A DNA stretch of 35,245 nucleotides from positions 1-35,245 of the forward strand of contig JAGXNO010000038.1 of the NCBI GenBank assembly GCA_019894975.1. Reading direction: 5' to 3'. The position numbers were made by a program, and so were the translations under genes. Position 1 is the stretch's first letter; each line of letters opens with the position of its first letter. Under the pieces are notes generated by a model. That model was not told the origin of the DNA. It saw only the letters and a list, made by a program, of their open reading frames with translations, and made no database searches. This stretch comes from Promethearchaeota archaeon. Its GTDB lineage: Archaea; Asgardarchaeota; Lokiarchaeia; Sigyniarchaeales; SOKP01. This document shows, in pieces, positions 26,974-34,833 of the stretch.

Positions 26974-27151
26974 ATTCTTTCAGTATCTTCATTCAATTAT
27001 AATTAAGATAATAAAGTTTTATTAGCATTATTAATAATGTTTAATATTAGTCTTTTAATAAAACCAATTCTAAGTATTAAAATAATTATTTATATTTATC
27101 ACAATTTTTCAATGTATAGTAGTATTAAATTTAGAGGTTTTTAAAGAAAAA

Positions 27152-27469
27152 ATGTCAAAACAATCAGCGAAACAAAGAACAATAAAAGATATTAGAAAAG
27201 ATGATGTAAGAATTCAAGTAACTGGCTATATTAAGGATCCTAGTGAACCAGGAAAAATAACCCTAAATGATAACACCGGAAAAATTACTGTAAATATTAA
27301 AAATATTGAATTCAAGCACAGCGAAAATGATCTAATTAATGTCATTGGTGAGCTTGTTATTAGTATGGAGGGGGGAAAAACTATTATAGCTGAAATTATC
27401 CAAGACATGAATAATTTAAACTTCGAATACTATCAAAAGCTTTATGAATTAAAGAAGAAATACGGTTAA
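27152..27469 (+). CDS. Small OB-fold nucleic-acid-binding protein (RPA-like)
   Basis: A 105-residue protein with a single OB fold: RIQVTGYIKDPSEPGKITLNDNTGKITVNIKNIEF and DLINVIGELVISMEGGKTIIAEIIQDM, followed by a C-terminal helix (EYYQKLYELKKKYG). This plan resembles RPA32/RPA14-like or Stn1/Ten1-like single OB proteins, with the helix possibly for multimerisation. It is cotranscribed with tfs, 24 nt downstream, and sits next to the PCNA/primase run. A single-stranded DNA binding role in replication is likely but not proven by the sequence. Confidence 0.7.
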   Translation: MSKQSAKQRTIKDIRKDDVRIQVTGYIKDPSEPGKITLNDNTGKITVNIKNIEFKHSENDLINVIGELVISMEGGKTIIAEIIQDMNNLNFEYYQKLYELKKKYG

Positions 27470-27493
27470 CAAAGTAAATAAAATTGATGAAAT

Positions 27494-27826
27494 ATGGTAC
27501 AATTCTGTCCTGAGTGCTCAAATCTTTTACGTAAAAAAACAGATGAAGGAAATAGCTTTCTTGCATGTAAATGTGGTTATCAAGAAATTCTCGAACAATT
27601 AGTTGATCTGGAGAGTGTTCAAAAAAAGAGAGATGCCTTAAAAAAAAATTTAATAATAGTTTCTGAAGAAGATAAGGTTTCACTCCATCCAATAGCTAAA
27701 AAAACTTGCCCTAAATGTGAAAATAAGAAAGCAGAAAGCTGGCAGGTCCAGATTAGAAGTTCTGATGAGCCAAGTACTCATTTTTTTAGATGTACACAAT
27801 GTAAATTTACATGGCGCGAACAATAA
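27494..27826 (+). CDS. tfs: Transcription factor S (TFIIS-like cleavage factor)
   Basis: Stimulates RNA cleavage by stalled RNA polymerase. It has 110 residues with two zinc ribbons: N-terminal FCPECSNLL...CKCGYQ and C-terminal CPKCENKKAESW...CTQCKFTWREQ. The invariant acidic hairpin tip (DE in RSSDEPSTHFFRC) that enters the polymerase active site is present, so the protein should be cleavage-competent. It follows the OB-fold gene in the same direction and is convergent with S27e across a hairpin terminator. Confidence 0.94.
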   Translation: MVQFCPECSNLLRKKTDEGNSFLACKCGYQEILEQLVDLESVQKKRDALKKNLIIVSEEDKVSLHPIAKKTCPKCENKKAESWQVQIRSSDEPSTHFFRCTQCKFTWREQ

Positions 27827-27882
27827 TTTCTTTTTATTTTGCCAAATACTAAAAATTATATCACTATGATATACTAGTTTCA

Positions 27883-27904
27883 TCGTGAAAGACTTGTTTC
27901 ACGA
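27883..27904. terminator. Hairpin between convergent tfs and S27e
   Basis: TCGTGAAA and TTTCACGA form a perfect 8-bp stem with a 6-nt loop, lying between the tfs stop (27826) and the S27e stop (27945). It is one of the more GC-containing dyads in the intergenic regions here. It can act in both directions as a terminator or 3'-end stabiliser. Confidence 0.5.
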
Positions 27905-27944
27905 ATTATTTAATTAAAATATAGTTAAAAATATAGAAAAGTCA

Positions 27945-28151
27945 TTAGGATAAGACTTCTAGGATTTTAGTAAGAATTCGAGCTTTACCTCCAGTAGATT
28001 GAAGTAAAGTCTTTCCACATACTAAACATTCCACATCTGTAGCAGAACATCCAAAAATTATTTGTTGGTTCCCGCAATTCAAACATTTCACACGCAAAAA
28101 CCTACTTCTTGGATGGGGTATTAATTCTTTCGGTTTTTTTTTTTTTGGCAT
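27945..28151 (-). CDS. rps27e: Ribosomal protein S27e
   Basis: A small-subunit ribosomal protein of 68 residues with a C4 zinc ribbon: [29 protein letters not shown] gives cysteine pairs C-x-x-C and C-x-x-C with an extra Cys between. The basic N-terminus ([19 protein letters not shown]) binds rRNA. It follows L44e by 19 nt, the standard archaeal pair that usually leads into aIF2-alpha; here aIF2-alpha-nop10 has moved about 5 kb away. Confidence 0.95.
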   Translation of the reverse strand: MPKKKKPKELIPHPRSRFLRVKCLNCGNQQIIFGCSATDVECLVCGKTLLQSTGGKARILTKILEVLS

Positions 28152-28170
28152 TTATTTTACCTTTTTTCGA

Positions 28171-28452
28171 TTATACTTCTTGTAGTTCAAGTTTTTTCAC
28201 GCGATATGATTTAGCATATTGTTTTTTACCACATTCAGTGCATTCTAAAACAGGCGTGCTTCTTTTATTAACCTTTGCGTTTTGATGAAAGATTTCTTTA
28301 GGAAACGAACCATAACCTCGCTTCTTGCGTTCTACTCTCCTTCTACCGGCATTAAGTGTGCGTTCCTTACCCGCCTTATAAAGTGAGACATTTTGAACCG
28401 TATGTTGACGACAACTCGGGCAATATCTTCGTGTAGTTTTCGGGTACTTCAT
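28171..28452 (-). CDS. rpl44e: Ribosomal protein L44e
   Basis: A large-subunit ribosomal protein (eukaryotic L36a/L42 homologue) near the E site. It has 93 residues with the zinc motif YCPSCRQHTVQNVSLYKAG and CTECGKKQ, and the conserved basic loop GRRRVERKKRGYG. The start ATG at 28452 lies in a tandem 18-bp duplication that carries a second, upstream ATG-AAG-TAT-TAG copy. The protein itself is intact. Confidence 0.95.
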   Translation of the reverse strand: MKYPKTTRRYCPSCRQHTVQNVSLYKAGKERTLNAGRRRVERKKRGYGSFPKEIFHQNAKVNKRSTPVLECTECGKKQYAKSYRVKKLELQEV

Positions 28453-28480
28453 TTTTCTCTAATACTTCATTTTTCTCTAA
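28445..28480. repeat. Tandem 18-bp duplication of the L44e translation start
   Basis: Two exact adjacent copies of an 18-nt unit (28445-28462 and 28463-28480) cover the L44e start. On the minus strand each copy reads TTAGAGAAAAATGAAGTA. The upstream ATG (28470) is in frame but reads Met-Lys-Tyr-stop, because the TAG is made at the junction. The downstream ATG begins L44e. Confidence 0.9.
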
Positions 28481-28580
28481 TTAACCTAATTAATTATTTA
28501 TAAATTTTAAATTTTATTAGTTCTGCTTATTTCTTCTCAAAAATGAAATTTTAATAATAAAAAATTTAAATATTACTTTC

Positions 28581-28602
28581 ATAATGTTAATAAAAACATT
28601 AT
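28581..28602. repeat. 8-bp inverted repeat just before pyrB
   Basis: ATAATGTT and AACATTAT are separated by AATAAA. The dyad is perfect and lies between the likely TATA box (about 28562-28574) and the pyrB ATG at 28617. It overlaps the expected transcription start, a typical site for a repressor. Confidence 0.4.
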
Positions 28603-28616
28603 AAATGAGAATTTAA

Positions 28617-29534
28617 ATGTTTCACGAGAAATTTGCAGAAGGAATAATCAGTGCAAAACAATTTAATAGAGAAGATATTGAGTATATCTTGAAGAAGGGG
28701 AAAGAGATGTTGAGTGAAACTAACTCAAATCTTCTTAAAGGTAAAATTCTTGCTAGCTTATTTTTTGAACCATCTACTCGTACTCGACTCAGCTTTGAGT
28801 CAGCTATGTATAGATTAGGTGGGAATGTGATTGGGTTTCATTCGGAGGATGTTTCATCAATTATGAAAGGAGAAAGTATAGCGGATACAATTAGGACCGT
28901 AGAAAATTATAGTGATTGTATTGTTATGAGGCATTCTCTTGAGGGAGCTGCAAGAATGGCATCAAAATTTGCTCGAGTACCAATTATTAATGCGGGTTCC
29001 GGAAGTGGAGAACATCCTACTCAAGCATTATTAGATCTTTTAACTATTACAGAAGAATTTGGTTCACTAGATGGTTTGAATATAGGTTTAATGGGAGATC
29101 TCAAGTATGGTAGAACTGTTCATTCACTTTCAATTCTATTATCTTATTTTGATGCTAATGTTTATTTCATAAGTCCTGTTGAATTAAAAATGAGAAACCG
29201 AGATAAAGATTATTTGCAGCAAAGACGTATGAATTATAAGGAAATAACGGACTATAGAAAGATTTTAGACACCTTAGACATCCTTTATATGACAAGAATC
29301 CAGAAAGAGAGGTTTATTGATTTAGAAGAATATGAAAAGGTTAAAGGATTATACATCTTTAGACAAGATGATCTTGCAAATACCAAAGAGAAATTTCGCT
29401 TATTACATCCCTTACCTCGGATAACAGAAATATCTTCAGACATAGATGAATCTGAAAAAGCAATTTATTTTAAGCAGACTTTTTATGGTATCCCAATGAG
29501 AAAGGCGATTTTAGCAGAATTGATGAAAGATTAA
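28617..29534 (+). CDS. pyrB: Aspartate carbamoyltransferase catalytic subunit
   Basis: Catalyses the first committed step of pyrimidine synthesis, joining carbamoyl phosphate and aspartate. It has 305 residues. Carbamoyl-phosphate motif: FFEPSTRTRLSFESA. The second segment is GSGSGEHPTQALLDL, and HPLPRI is near the C-terminus. The regulatory subunit pyrI, usually next to pyrB in archaea, is absent here: the next gene is on the other strand. A three-codon ORF (ATG-AGA-ATT-TAA, 28605-28616) ends immediately before the start, in frame. Confidence 0.95.
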   Translation: MFHEKFAEGIISAKQFNREDIEYILKKGKEMLSETNSNLLKGKILASLFFEPSTRTRLSFESAMYRLGGNVIGFHSEDVSSIMKGESIADTIRTVENYSDCIVMRHSLEGAARMASKFARVPIINAGSGSGEHPTQALLDLLTITEEFGSLDGLNIGLMGDLKYGRTVHSLSILLSYFDANVYFISPVELKMRNRDKDYLQQRRMNYKEITDYRKILDTLDILYMTRIQKERFIDLEEYEKVKGLYIFRQDDLANTKEKFRLLHPLPRITEISSDIDESEKAIYFKQTFYGIPMRKAILAELMKD

Positions 29535-29558
29535 CCATTTCACCATTTCCAAATTTCT

Positions 29559-31547
29559 TTATTGCAAAATAACTCCGTTATTAAAATTCCTCAAAGAAAA
29601 AGCATTTATTTTTGAATCAGTTAATACTTTTAGGTAGTCGTTGAGTGAAATATTAGGGTTATTAATTTTTTGGTTAAATATTGACCCCCCATTCATTATT
29701 TCTTCAAATTTTTTGAATAGAGAGATCTTTTTAACTAAAGTTAATGAAGAGGTATCTCTAATAATCTTAGATGAATAACAATTAACAGGTTTCCCCTGAT
29801 TTGGTATTTCATTGTAAAAGCAATCGGTTAGGTATCTATCATTATGAGGTTGGGTTAAAGTATAGAAATCACTTTCTGATTCATTTTTTTCTTCAATAAG
29901 TTTTCTTACAAAAGTTAAAACATTTAGTGCAAATGAGGCACTACTTTCTGTTCTATCAAGTTCTATACCACAATGATTTAGAATTGCTTTATTTAATCCG
30001 AATAAACTGATCGATTTTATTGATTCATTTAACAAGTTGCCATTATTGTTCTCAAATAGATGAGGAATTATTTTATTCCATTCATTAACTTTGCTCAGCT
30101 TTGTTTTAACAAGGTTTTTCTTAATTTGGAAGAATTTAAAAACCGATTCCATTTTATCTTGTAGTATTTCAAAAAAGGTGTCATCATTTTGATTTGCTTC
30201 TATAGAAACCATATGTAAGTTTAATAAGATCTTGTCTAAAATAACTTTATTTTGTTTAGGATTCGGAATTTTAATTGTAGTTGCATTGAGTAAGTTATTC
30301 TGTAGGATTATGTTATTTTTAAGAGGATGGGAAATAATCTCTCTGATAAGAGTTTCTGAAGAGTCTTTGTCAATAAAATCAGAGTAGTTAAATAGGAGAT
30401 TTGGGTTTTTAGCGTTTTCTGATTTTTCCATTAAAGAGGAAAGGAACTGCTTTACTGAATTTCTTTTTAAAATATTATTATTATGTGAAGGTTTTTTGTT
30501 ATTAAATCCCAAGGATAAATGTTGATAGTTATCTCTGCAACTTTCTTCGAATCTGAGGATCTGAGAAGTTAATAAATCCATGATATAGGACTTATCATCT
30601 GATAAATCAAGATTAGATATGAATTGGTTATAAAAATCTCCTAATATTAAATCTCCAGAATAAAATTGTTTAAATTTATAGAAAAAATTACAGAGATCCG
30701 AGATCGTCAAAAGAACATTTTTATCATCATCGAAATTAGCTGAAATTTTCGCATTCTTATTGTAGATATATTTAAGAACAGAATTTGTATTCAAATATAT
30801 ACTTAAAGGTCTTAAACTCCAATGATTTAAATGAAGCAGAGCTACTTCTCCGGTTAAATATAAATCTGCAAGATTTTTAGGAAGTAGATTTAAAAGTAGA
30901 AATTGTTCAGAAACATCAGAACCTAATCTTTCAATAAATTTTTCGGGAGTAATTTGAGTATCTTCTGAATTAAATAATTTGAATACATCATAGGGTGGTG
31001 TTCCTAACCTAGTTAGTTTGTGTCTTACCTCTTCTAATCCATTTTCTAATAAAATAGCGTTAATATACTCTCGCATTAGTGGAGCAGTTAAATATTCAAT
31101 ATTTGTTTTTGTTAAACGTTCTTCAACTTTACGAGCAATTTGTTTAGCTAGAAACTCGTCTAATTCACCCTCTGTAACTAAATATCCTTCTATTTTACTA
31201 GAATCAAATAATTCTTTAGAATATTTAGAAGTTCTAATCATTCTTGTTTTGGATCTATCAACTAATATCCGCTCTATTGATAAAATGTTATTCAAAATTT
31301 CTTTTCCTAATTTAGTTATATAATATCCTTCTTCAGATGAATCAATTAATTCGCATTTCTTTAAGGCATTCAAATGGAAAGAGAAATTTACTGAAGATAA
31401 ATTATGCTCAAGAACTTCCTTTTGGAGTTTCGAAAAGGTAAAAGGATCCTGAAGATCTTTTAATTTCTTCAAGATATCAATTCTTATCTTTTGACCTAAG
31501 GTCTTAAGTTGCTTTTCTAAGAAAAGACTATTTTTGTCGGGATCCAC
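29559..31547 (-). CDS. HTH / ATP-cone / NrdD-like fusion, probable nucleotide-sensing regulator
   Basis: A 662-residue protein in three parts. Residues 10-90 form an ArsR-like winged helix (LGQKIRIDILKKL, then SSVNFSFHLNALKKCELI). Residues about 100-190 match an ATP-cone (SKYSKELFDSSKIEGYLV ... LTAPLMREYINAILLENGLE ... HKLTRLGTPPYDVF), the allosteric module of ribonucleotide reductases and NrdR. Residues about 200-655 resemble class III reductase NrdD: an early YLTGEVALLHLNHW segment, SISLFGLNKAILNHCG, SDFYTLTQPHNDRY and MNGGSIFNQKI. The protein ends shortly after that point, without the zinc-finger cysteines and glycyl-radical (RxxGY) C-terminus. It should therefore be catalytically dead. 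Starts with GTG. I infer a dNTP/ATP-responsive transcription regulator. Confidence 0.75.
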   Translation of the reverse strand: MDPDKNSLFLEKQLKTLGQKIRIDILKKLKDLQDPFTFSKLQKEVLEHNLSSVNFSFHLNALKKCELIDSSEEGYYITKLGKEILNNILSIERILVDRSKTRMIRTSKYSKELFDSSKIEGYLVTEGELDEFLAKQIARKVEERLTKTNIEYLTAPLMREYINAILLENGLEEVRHKLTRLGTPPYDVFKLFNSEDTQITPEKFIERLGSDVSEQFLLLNLLPKNLADLYLTGEVALLHLNHWSLRPLSIYLNTNSVLKYIYNKNAKISANFDDDKNVLLTISDLCNFFYKFKQFYSGDLILGDFYNQFISNLDLSDDKSYIMDLLTSQILRFEESCRDNYQHLSLGFNNKKPSHNNNILKRNSVKQFLSSLMEKSENAKNPNLLFNYSDFIDKDSSETLIREIISHPLKNNIILQNNLLNATTIKIPNPKQNKVILDKILLNLHMVSIEANQNDDTFFEILQDKMESVFKFFQIKKNLVKTKLSKVNEWNKIIPHLFENNNGNLLNESIKSISLFGLNKAILNHCGIELDRTESSASFALNVLTFVRKLIEEKNESESDFYTLTQPHNDRYLTDCFYNEIPNQGKPVNCYSSKIIRDTSSLTLVKKISLFKKFEEIMNGGSIFNQKINNPNISLNDYLKVLTDSKINAFSLRNFNNGVILQ

Positions 31548-31823
31548 TTTCCTTTGAGATTTACTGCATATTCTTTAAACCTGCTTAACTAAATAATATG
31601 ATGATCAAATATATAAGAATTTAGAATTTTTAATATCACATAATGAATTTAGATAATATACAGGTGATATGTAAGTTTATTTTAAAAGATCTAGCAACCG
31701 TGGACATGATGGTCACACAAACAAATCCGAACTTTTTATATCATTCATATGAAAATTGGACTCCCTATGCAATAAAAACTATTTTTAATATAATCTCTAT
31801 AATAAAATTTAAAGATTAGTAAA

Positions 31824-33314
31824 ATGAGAAAAAAGGAACAAACTACTGATTTAACTTTAACTGAGCCTGAACAAGAGATTTCGGACCAATATAAATTCTT
31901 CCAAATAGATTTCTTAAAGGCAGCAATGATATTCCTCGTAATTTTCGATCATATAGTAGCTTGGAGTGTGAAGAGTTATATCGCTGTTACCCTTTGGGAA
32001 AGAATCTCAATTCCTGTATTTTTAGTCATATTGGGATTTAATGCAAGTAAATCATTTCAGAGAAAAGAACCAGCAACACTTAGAGAATTATATTCGTGGG
32101 ATTATTTTAAAAACAAAATTGTACGATACATTATACCCTTTCTTGTACTTTACGTAGGTTCAACTATGATCGGGTTATTCATATATGAATTTGATTTTGC
32201 GGCGATGTATGATGGACAGTTTTATCCTAGTCATGGGATCATGAATTATTTCGTAGGGATCTTACCATTTTGGGGTCCAGGAAATTGGTTTCTTCCGTTA
32301 CTTTTCCAATCCATCTTAATCATGCCTTTACTATACAAAGCATTTAAGAAAAGCCCAATTTTAGCCCTAATTCTATGTTTCATTATAGAAATTGCTATTC
32401 ATTTAATTGTGTTTTTCTTCATCGGTGATTTATATCCAGGAGATGTATTATCTTTGAAAAAATTGCACATTCTAAATATGTTTAGGACTTCCACATTATT
32501 CTATCTTTCGGGTATAGGTCTAGGTATGTGGTTTTCGTTTGGGTATAAACTAGAACACAACAGAAATTTCTTTATGTGGATAATTTACCCAATTAGCTTA
32601 GGATTTATTGTTGCATTTCAATTCTATGGCTTTCAAATTATGATTGGTGACATCCCCCTGTTAAGAGGTGATTATCATTTCTTAATATTTCCATATTCTG
32701 CCTTTTTGTTTTTACTTGCAATGAAATTCTTGCCCCAAAAATCAGAAGGACGAATTTCACGGGCAATTTCTTTGATTGGGAAATCATCATATCATATTCT
32801 TCTAATTCAAATTTTAGGATTTGGAATTGTGTATGCTTTTGAGGGTACTCATTATGCTATTACAGCTGGTGGTGCTGCTGATGATATAATTGATCTTTTG
32901 GTTGTTTGGATCTTTTTTATTTCCTTTGGAATCCTTTGGTATAAAATTGATCGTAAAAAGAATCTACTACGACGTATTCTATACTATATTAACTTATTCA
33001 CGGTTTTTCCATCGATACTGTTTTTTGTTCTCTGGATACAAGATTTCTGGATACCCATTCCTCTTATAATCATCTTAATCTACGCAATAGCTGCTTTAAT
33101 CACTAATTTTATAATTAAGAGACCACTTAAAACAAGGATTTTTGGATTATGGACATTGTTTCTATTAGTGACTTTTGTAATGCTTATTCTTCAAGTTGAA
33201 GTTTTTGAACAAAATGAGTTTTGGATACTGTTGATTCCTATTGGAATTTTCCTTGCAATTGCTATAATTGGTTCAGTTATAGATTATTGGCCAACAAAAG
33301 AAATTTTTTCTTAA
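31824..33314 (+). CDS. Acyltransferase-3 family membrane protein
   Basis: A 496-residue integral membrane protein with at least ten hydrophobic helices. The N-terminal FLKAAMIFLVIFDHIVAWS, with its His in the first helix, and ISIPVFLVILGFNASKSF match the acyltransferase_3 (OafA/YrhL-like) family, which transfers acyl groups to cell-surface glycans or lipids. GPGNWFLPLLFQSILIMPLLY is another family segment. The last two helices after about residue 385 go beyond the ten-helix core. The acceptor is unknown. A surface-glycan role would fit with AglB in the same window, but the genes are not linked. A TATA-like TTTTTAATATAAT lies about 35 nt upstream of the ATG. Confidence 0.82.
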   Translation: MRKKEQTTDLTLTEPEQEISDQYKFFQIDFLKAAMIFLVIFDHIVAWSVKSYIAVTLWERISIPVFLVILGFNASKSFQRKEPATLRELYSWDYFKNKIVRYIIPFLVLYVGSTMIGLFIYEFDFAAMYDGQFYPSHGIMNYFVGILPFWGPGNWFLPLLFQSILIMPLLYKAFKKSPILALILCFIIEIAIHLIVFFFIGDLYPGDVLSLKKLHILNMFRTSTLFYLSGIGLGMWFSFGYKLEHNRNFFMWIIYPISLGFIVAFQFYGFQIMIGDIPLLRGDYHFLIFPYSAFLFLLAMKFLPQKSEGRISRAISLIGKSSYHILLIQILGFGIVYAFEGTHYAITAGGAADDIIDLLVVWIFFISFGILWYKIDRKKNLLRRILYYINLFTVFPSILFFVLWIQDFWIPIPLIIILIYAIAALITNFIIKRPLKTRIFGLWTLFLLVTFVMLILQVEVFEQNEFWILLIPIGIFLAIAIIGSVIDYWPTKEIFS

Positions 33315-33317
33315 TTT

Positions 33318-33476
33318 CTATTTTTTTTTTAATTTAATGATTTTCTGAGCTTGTTTAGTATTTTCCTTAATTTCCTGCAGTAATTCTTCAAACGCTTTTT
33401 GATAGTATTCTTTAGGGCTAAAATTGTTCATTTTTTCGTCTTCCATTATCCAAGATCTTGGTTTTAATCCGTTAAT
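33318..33476 (-). CDS. Small 52-residue protein, possible ATT start
   Basis: An open frame in the gap after the acyltransferase gene, on the minus strand. From the ATG at 33446 it has 42 residues (MEDEKMNNFSPKEYYQKAFE, then ELLQEIKENTKQAQKII and a Lys tail), a charged helix with coiled-coil character. Upstream the frame stays open for 10 more codons to a TAA at 33477-33479. The first codon after it is ATT (33474-33476), 6 nt from a good Shine-Dalgarno match (AAAAGGTGAGGAT, 33479-33491); the ATG has none. The Lys-rich end coincides with the poly-T terminator of the opposite gene. No family is recognised. It may be a small regulatory or adaptor protein, or a chance frame. Confidence 0.45.
   Translation of the reverse strand: MNGLKPRSWIMEDEKMNNFSPKEYYQKAFEELLQEIKENTKQAQKIIKLKKK
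33450..33461. repeat. 12-bp perfect palindrome CCAAGATCTTGG
   Basis: A perfect palindrome lying inside the extended frame of the small ORF and 3 nt upstream of its ATG. A GC-containing palindrome is uncommon in this A/T-rich DNA. It could be a protein binding site or chance; within the ATT-started frame it would be coding. Confidence 0.4.
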
Positions 33477-33569
33477 TTATCCTCACCTTTTCTTTTTAAT
33501 GATTCAAGTATAATAATTTAAAACTGGTATAAAAAGGAAATTGGAATAATTTTGAAGTAAAAAGAGAAA

Positions 33570-34700
33570 TTAACTTATGATAATTTTATAATTCCCCTTT
33601 TTGAATAATATAATATTTGATGGATTAGGGAAGTATTCTTTCAGGGTTCGTTCATACGGTATAATGCTATTAATTACTATTATGAGTTTCCCTTGATCCC
33701 TTAGTAATGTTTTGGAAATCTTAAGAAATTTTATAAAGTCATCCTTTTTTATATGAGTGGGGGGATTTGCTACAATAAAATCTACTGTTTTGGGGGGAAT
33801 ACCCGGTTTTAATAAACCATCTAACTCGTGGACAACAGTATTAGAAATTTGGTTATGTATCATATTTTTTTTCAGCAGGAAGAGACTAATAACATCACTT
33901 TCAATAAAATGGACTTTCTTTAATGAAGTAAATTTTGATAAAACTATACCAATTACACCCACTCCCGCGAAGTAGTCGATAATTTCAGCATTCTCTGGAA
34001 TCAATTTCTCATTTATAATTGTGACAAGGAGGAAATCAGTCCCATCATCGACTTTATCTTTACTGAAAACACCACTAGAGCTAAATAATTCAATTTCACC
34101 GAAATCTTTCTTATACTTAATCTTGAATATGATATCTTTAAAATCTGATTGCATTATGGTAGAGGGCTTGAATTCAGGAATGTTAAAAAGAAATTTTTCT
34201 TGACTTTTCACTCGTGAAAATTCTAATTGATTATCTTCTAACCAGTTTAGTATTGTTCTATTCTGTTTTTTATTACGTGATATAACCAATATAGAGCAGG
34301 AATGGTTTAAAAGTTTAGATAATTGATGTAAAGCATAATTTAATAAATCCAAACTTAAATTAATGGGTAAAATGATAATTATGCCTTCAATATTTTCAAG
34401 AGGAGGCTTTGAGATTAGTCCAAAGAAATCCATATTGAATTCTATTTTATTATTTAAAAGTTCTTTAGCTACTAGTTGATTTTTTGAGCAATTGGAATAC
34501 ACTGTATAATTTGGTAAAGATACAACGATTTGATTTGGAAAGAGGGTTAAAAAATTTTCTAAGTTTCTTGGATTAATAATTATCGGTAGAAATAGCTTGC
34601 TATTTGGTTCGATCGGAAGTAATTTCCTAATTTTATATAAAGTTTTCTTTGATAAAGTTGGGGATATCATGAAAGTGTACTTATTACATCTAACTATCAA
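33570..34700 (-). CDS. RsmC/RlmG-like rRNA guanine-N2 methyltransferase
   Basis: A 376-residue class I methyltransferase with two halves. The C-terminal half (about 190-376) has the active MTS domain: FSSSGVFSKDKVDDGTDFLL, SAM motif I IIDYFAGVGVIG, IESDV and the catalytic NPPTH (ANPPTH). The N-terminal half shows the same strand pattern without motifs, like the non-catalytic domain of RsmC and RlmG. Those enzymes make m2G in rRNA; the target here is not deducible. The first start is TTG at 34700; an ATG at residue 11 (34670) is the alternative. Confidence 0.78.
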   Translation of the reverse strand: MIVRCNKYTFMISPTLSKKTLYKIRKLLPIEPNSKLFLPIIINPRNLENFLTLFPNQIVVSLPNYTVYSNCSKNQLVAKELLNNKIEFNMDFFGLISKPPLENIEGIIIILPINLSLDLLNYALHQLSKLLNHSCSILVISRNKKQNRTILNWLEDNQLEFSRVKSQEKFLFNIPEFKPSTIMQSDFKDIIFKIKYKKDFGEIELFSSSGVFSKDKVDDGTDFLLVTIINEKLIPENAEIIDYFAGVGVIGIVLSKFTSLKKVHFIESDVISLFLLKKNMIHNQISNTVVHELDGLLKPGIPPKTVDFIVANPPTHIKKDDFIKFLKISKTLLRDQGKLIIVINSIIPYERTLKEYFPNPSNIILFKKGNYKIIIS

Positions 34701-34833
34701 ATATTAAGCAAGTTATTCAGAAAAAGGTTGGTATTTTTCAGAAAAAGTAATTTAATAAAAGGATATTTATCGTGCTGAAACAGCTATTGTTATTGCATTT
34801 AAGAAAAAGCTATAGAATAAAAATATGAATATT

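Noticed and set aside
31693..31720. Imperfect dyad GTGGACATGATGGTCAC upstream of the acyltransferase gene
   Set aside because: Only four of six arm positions match; too weak to call an operator.
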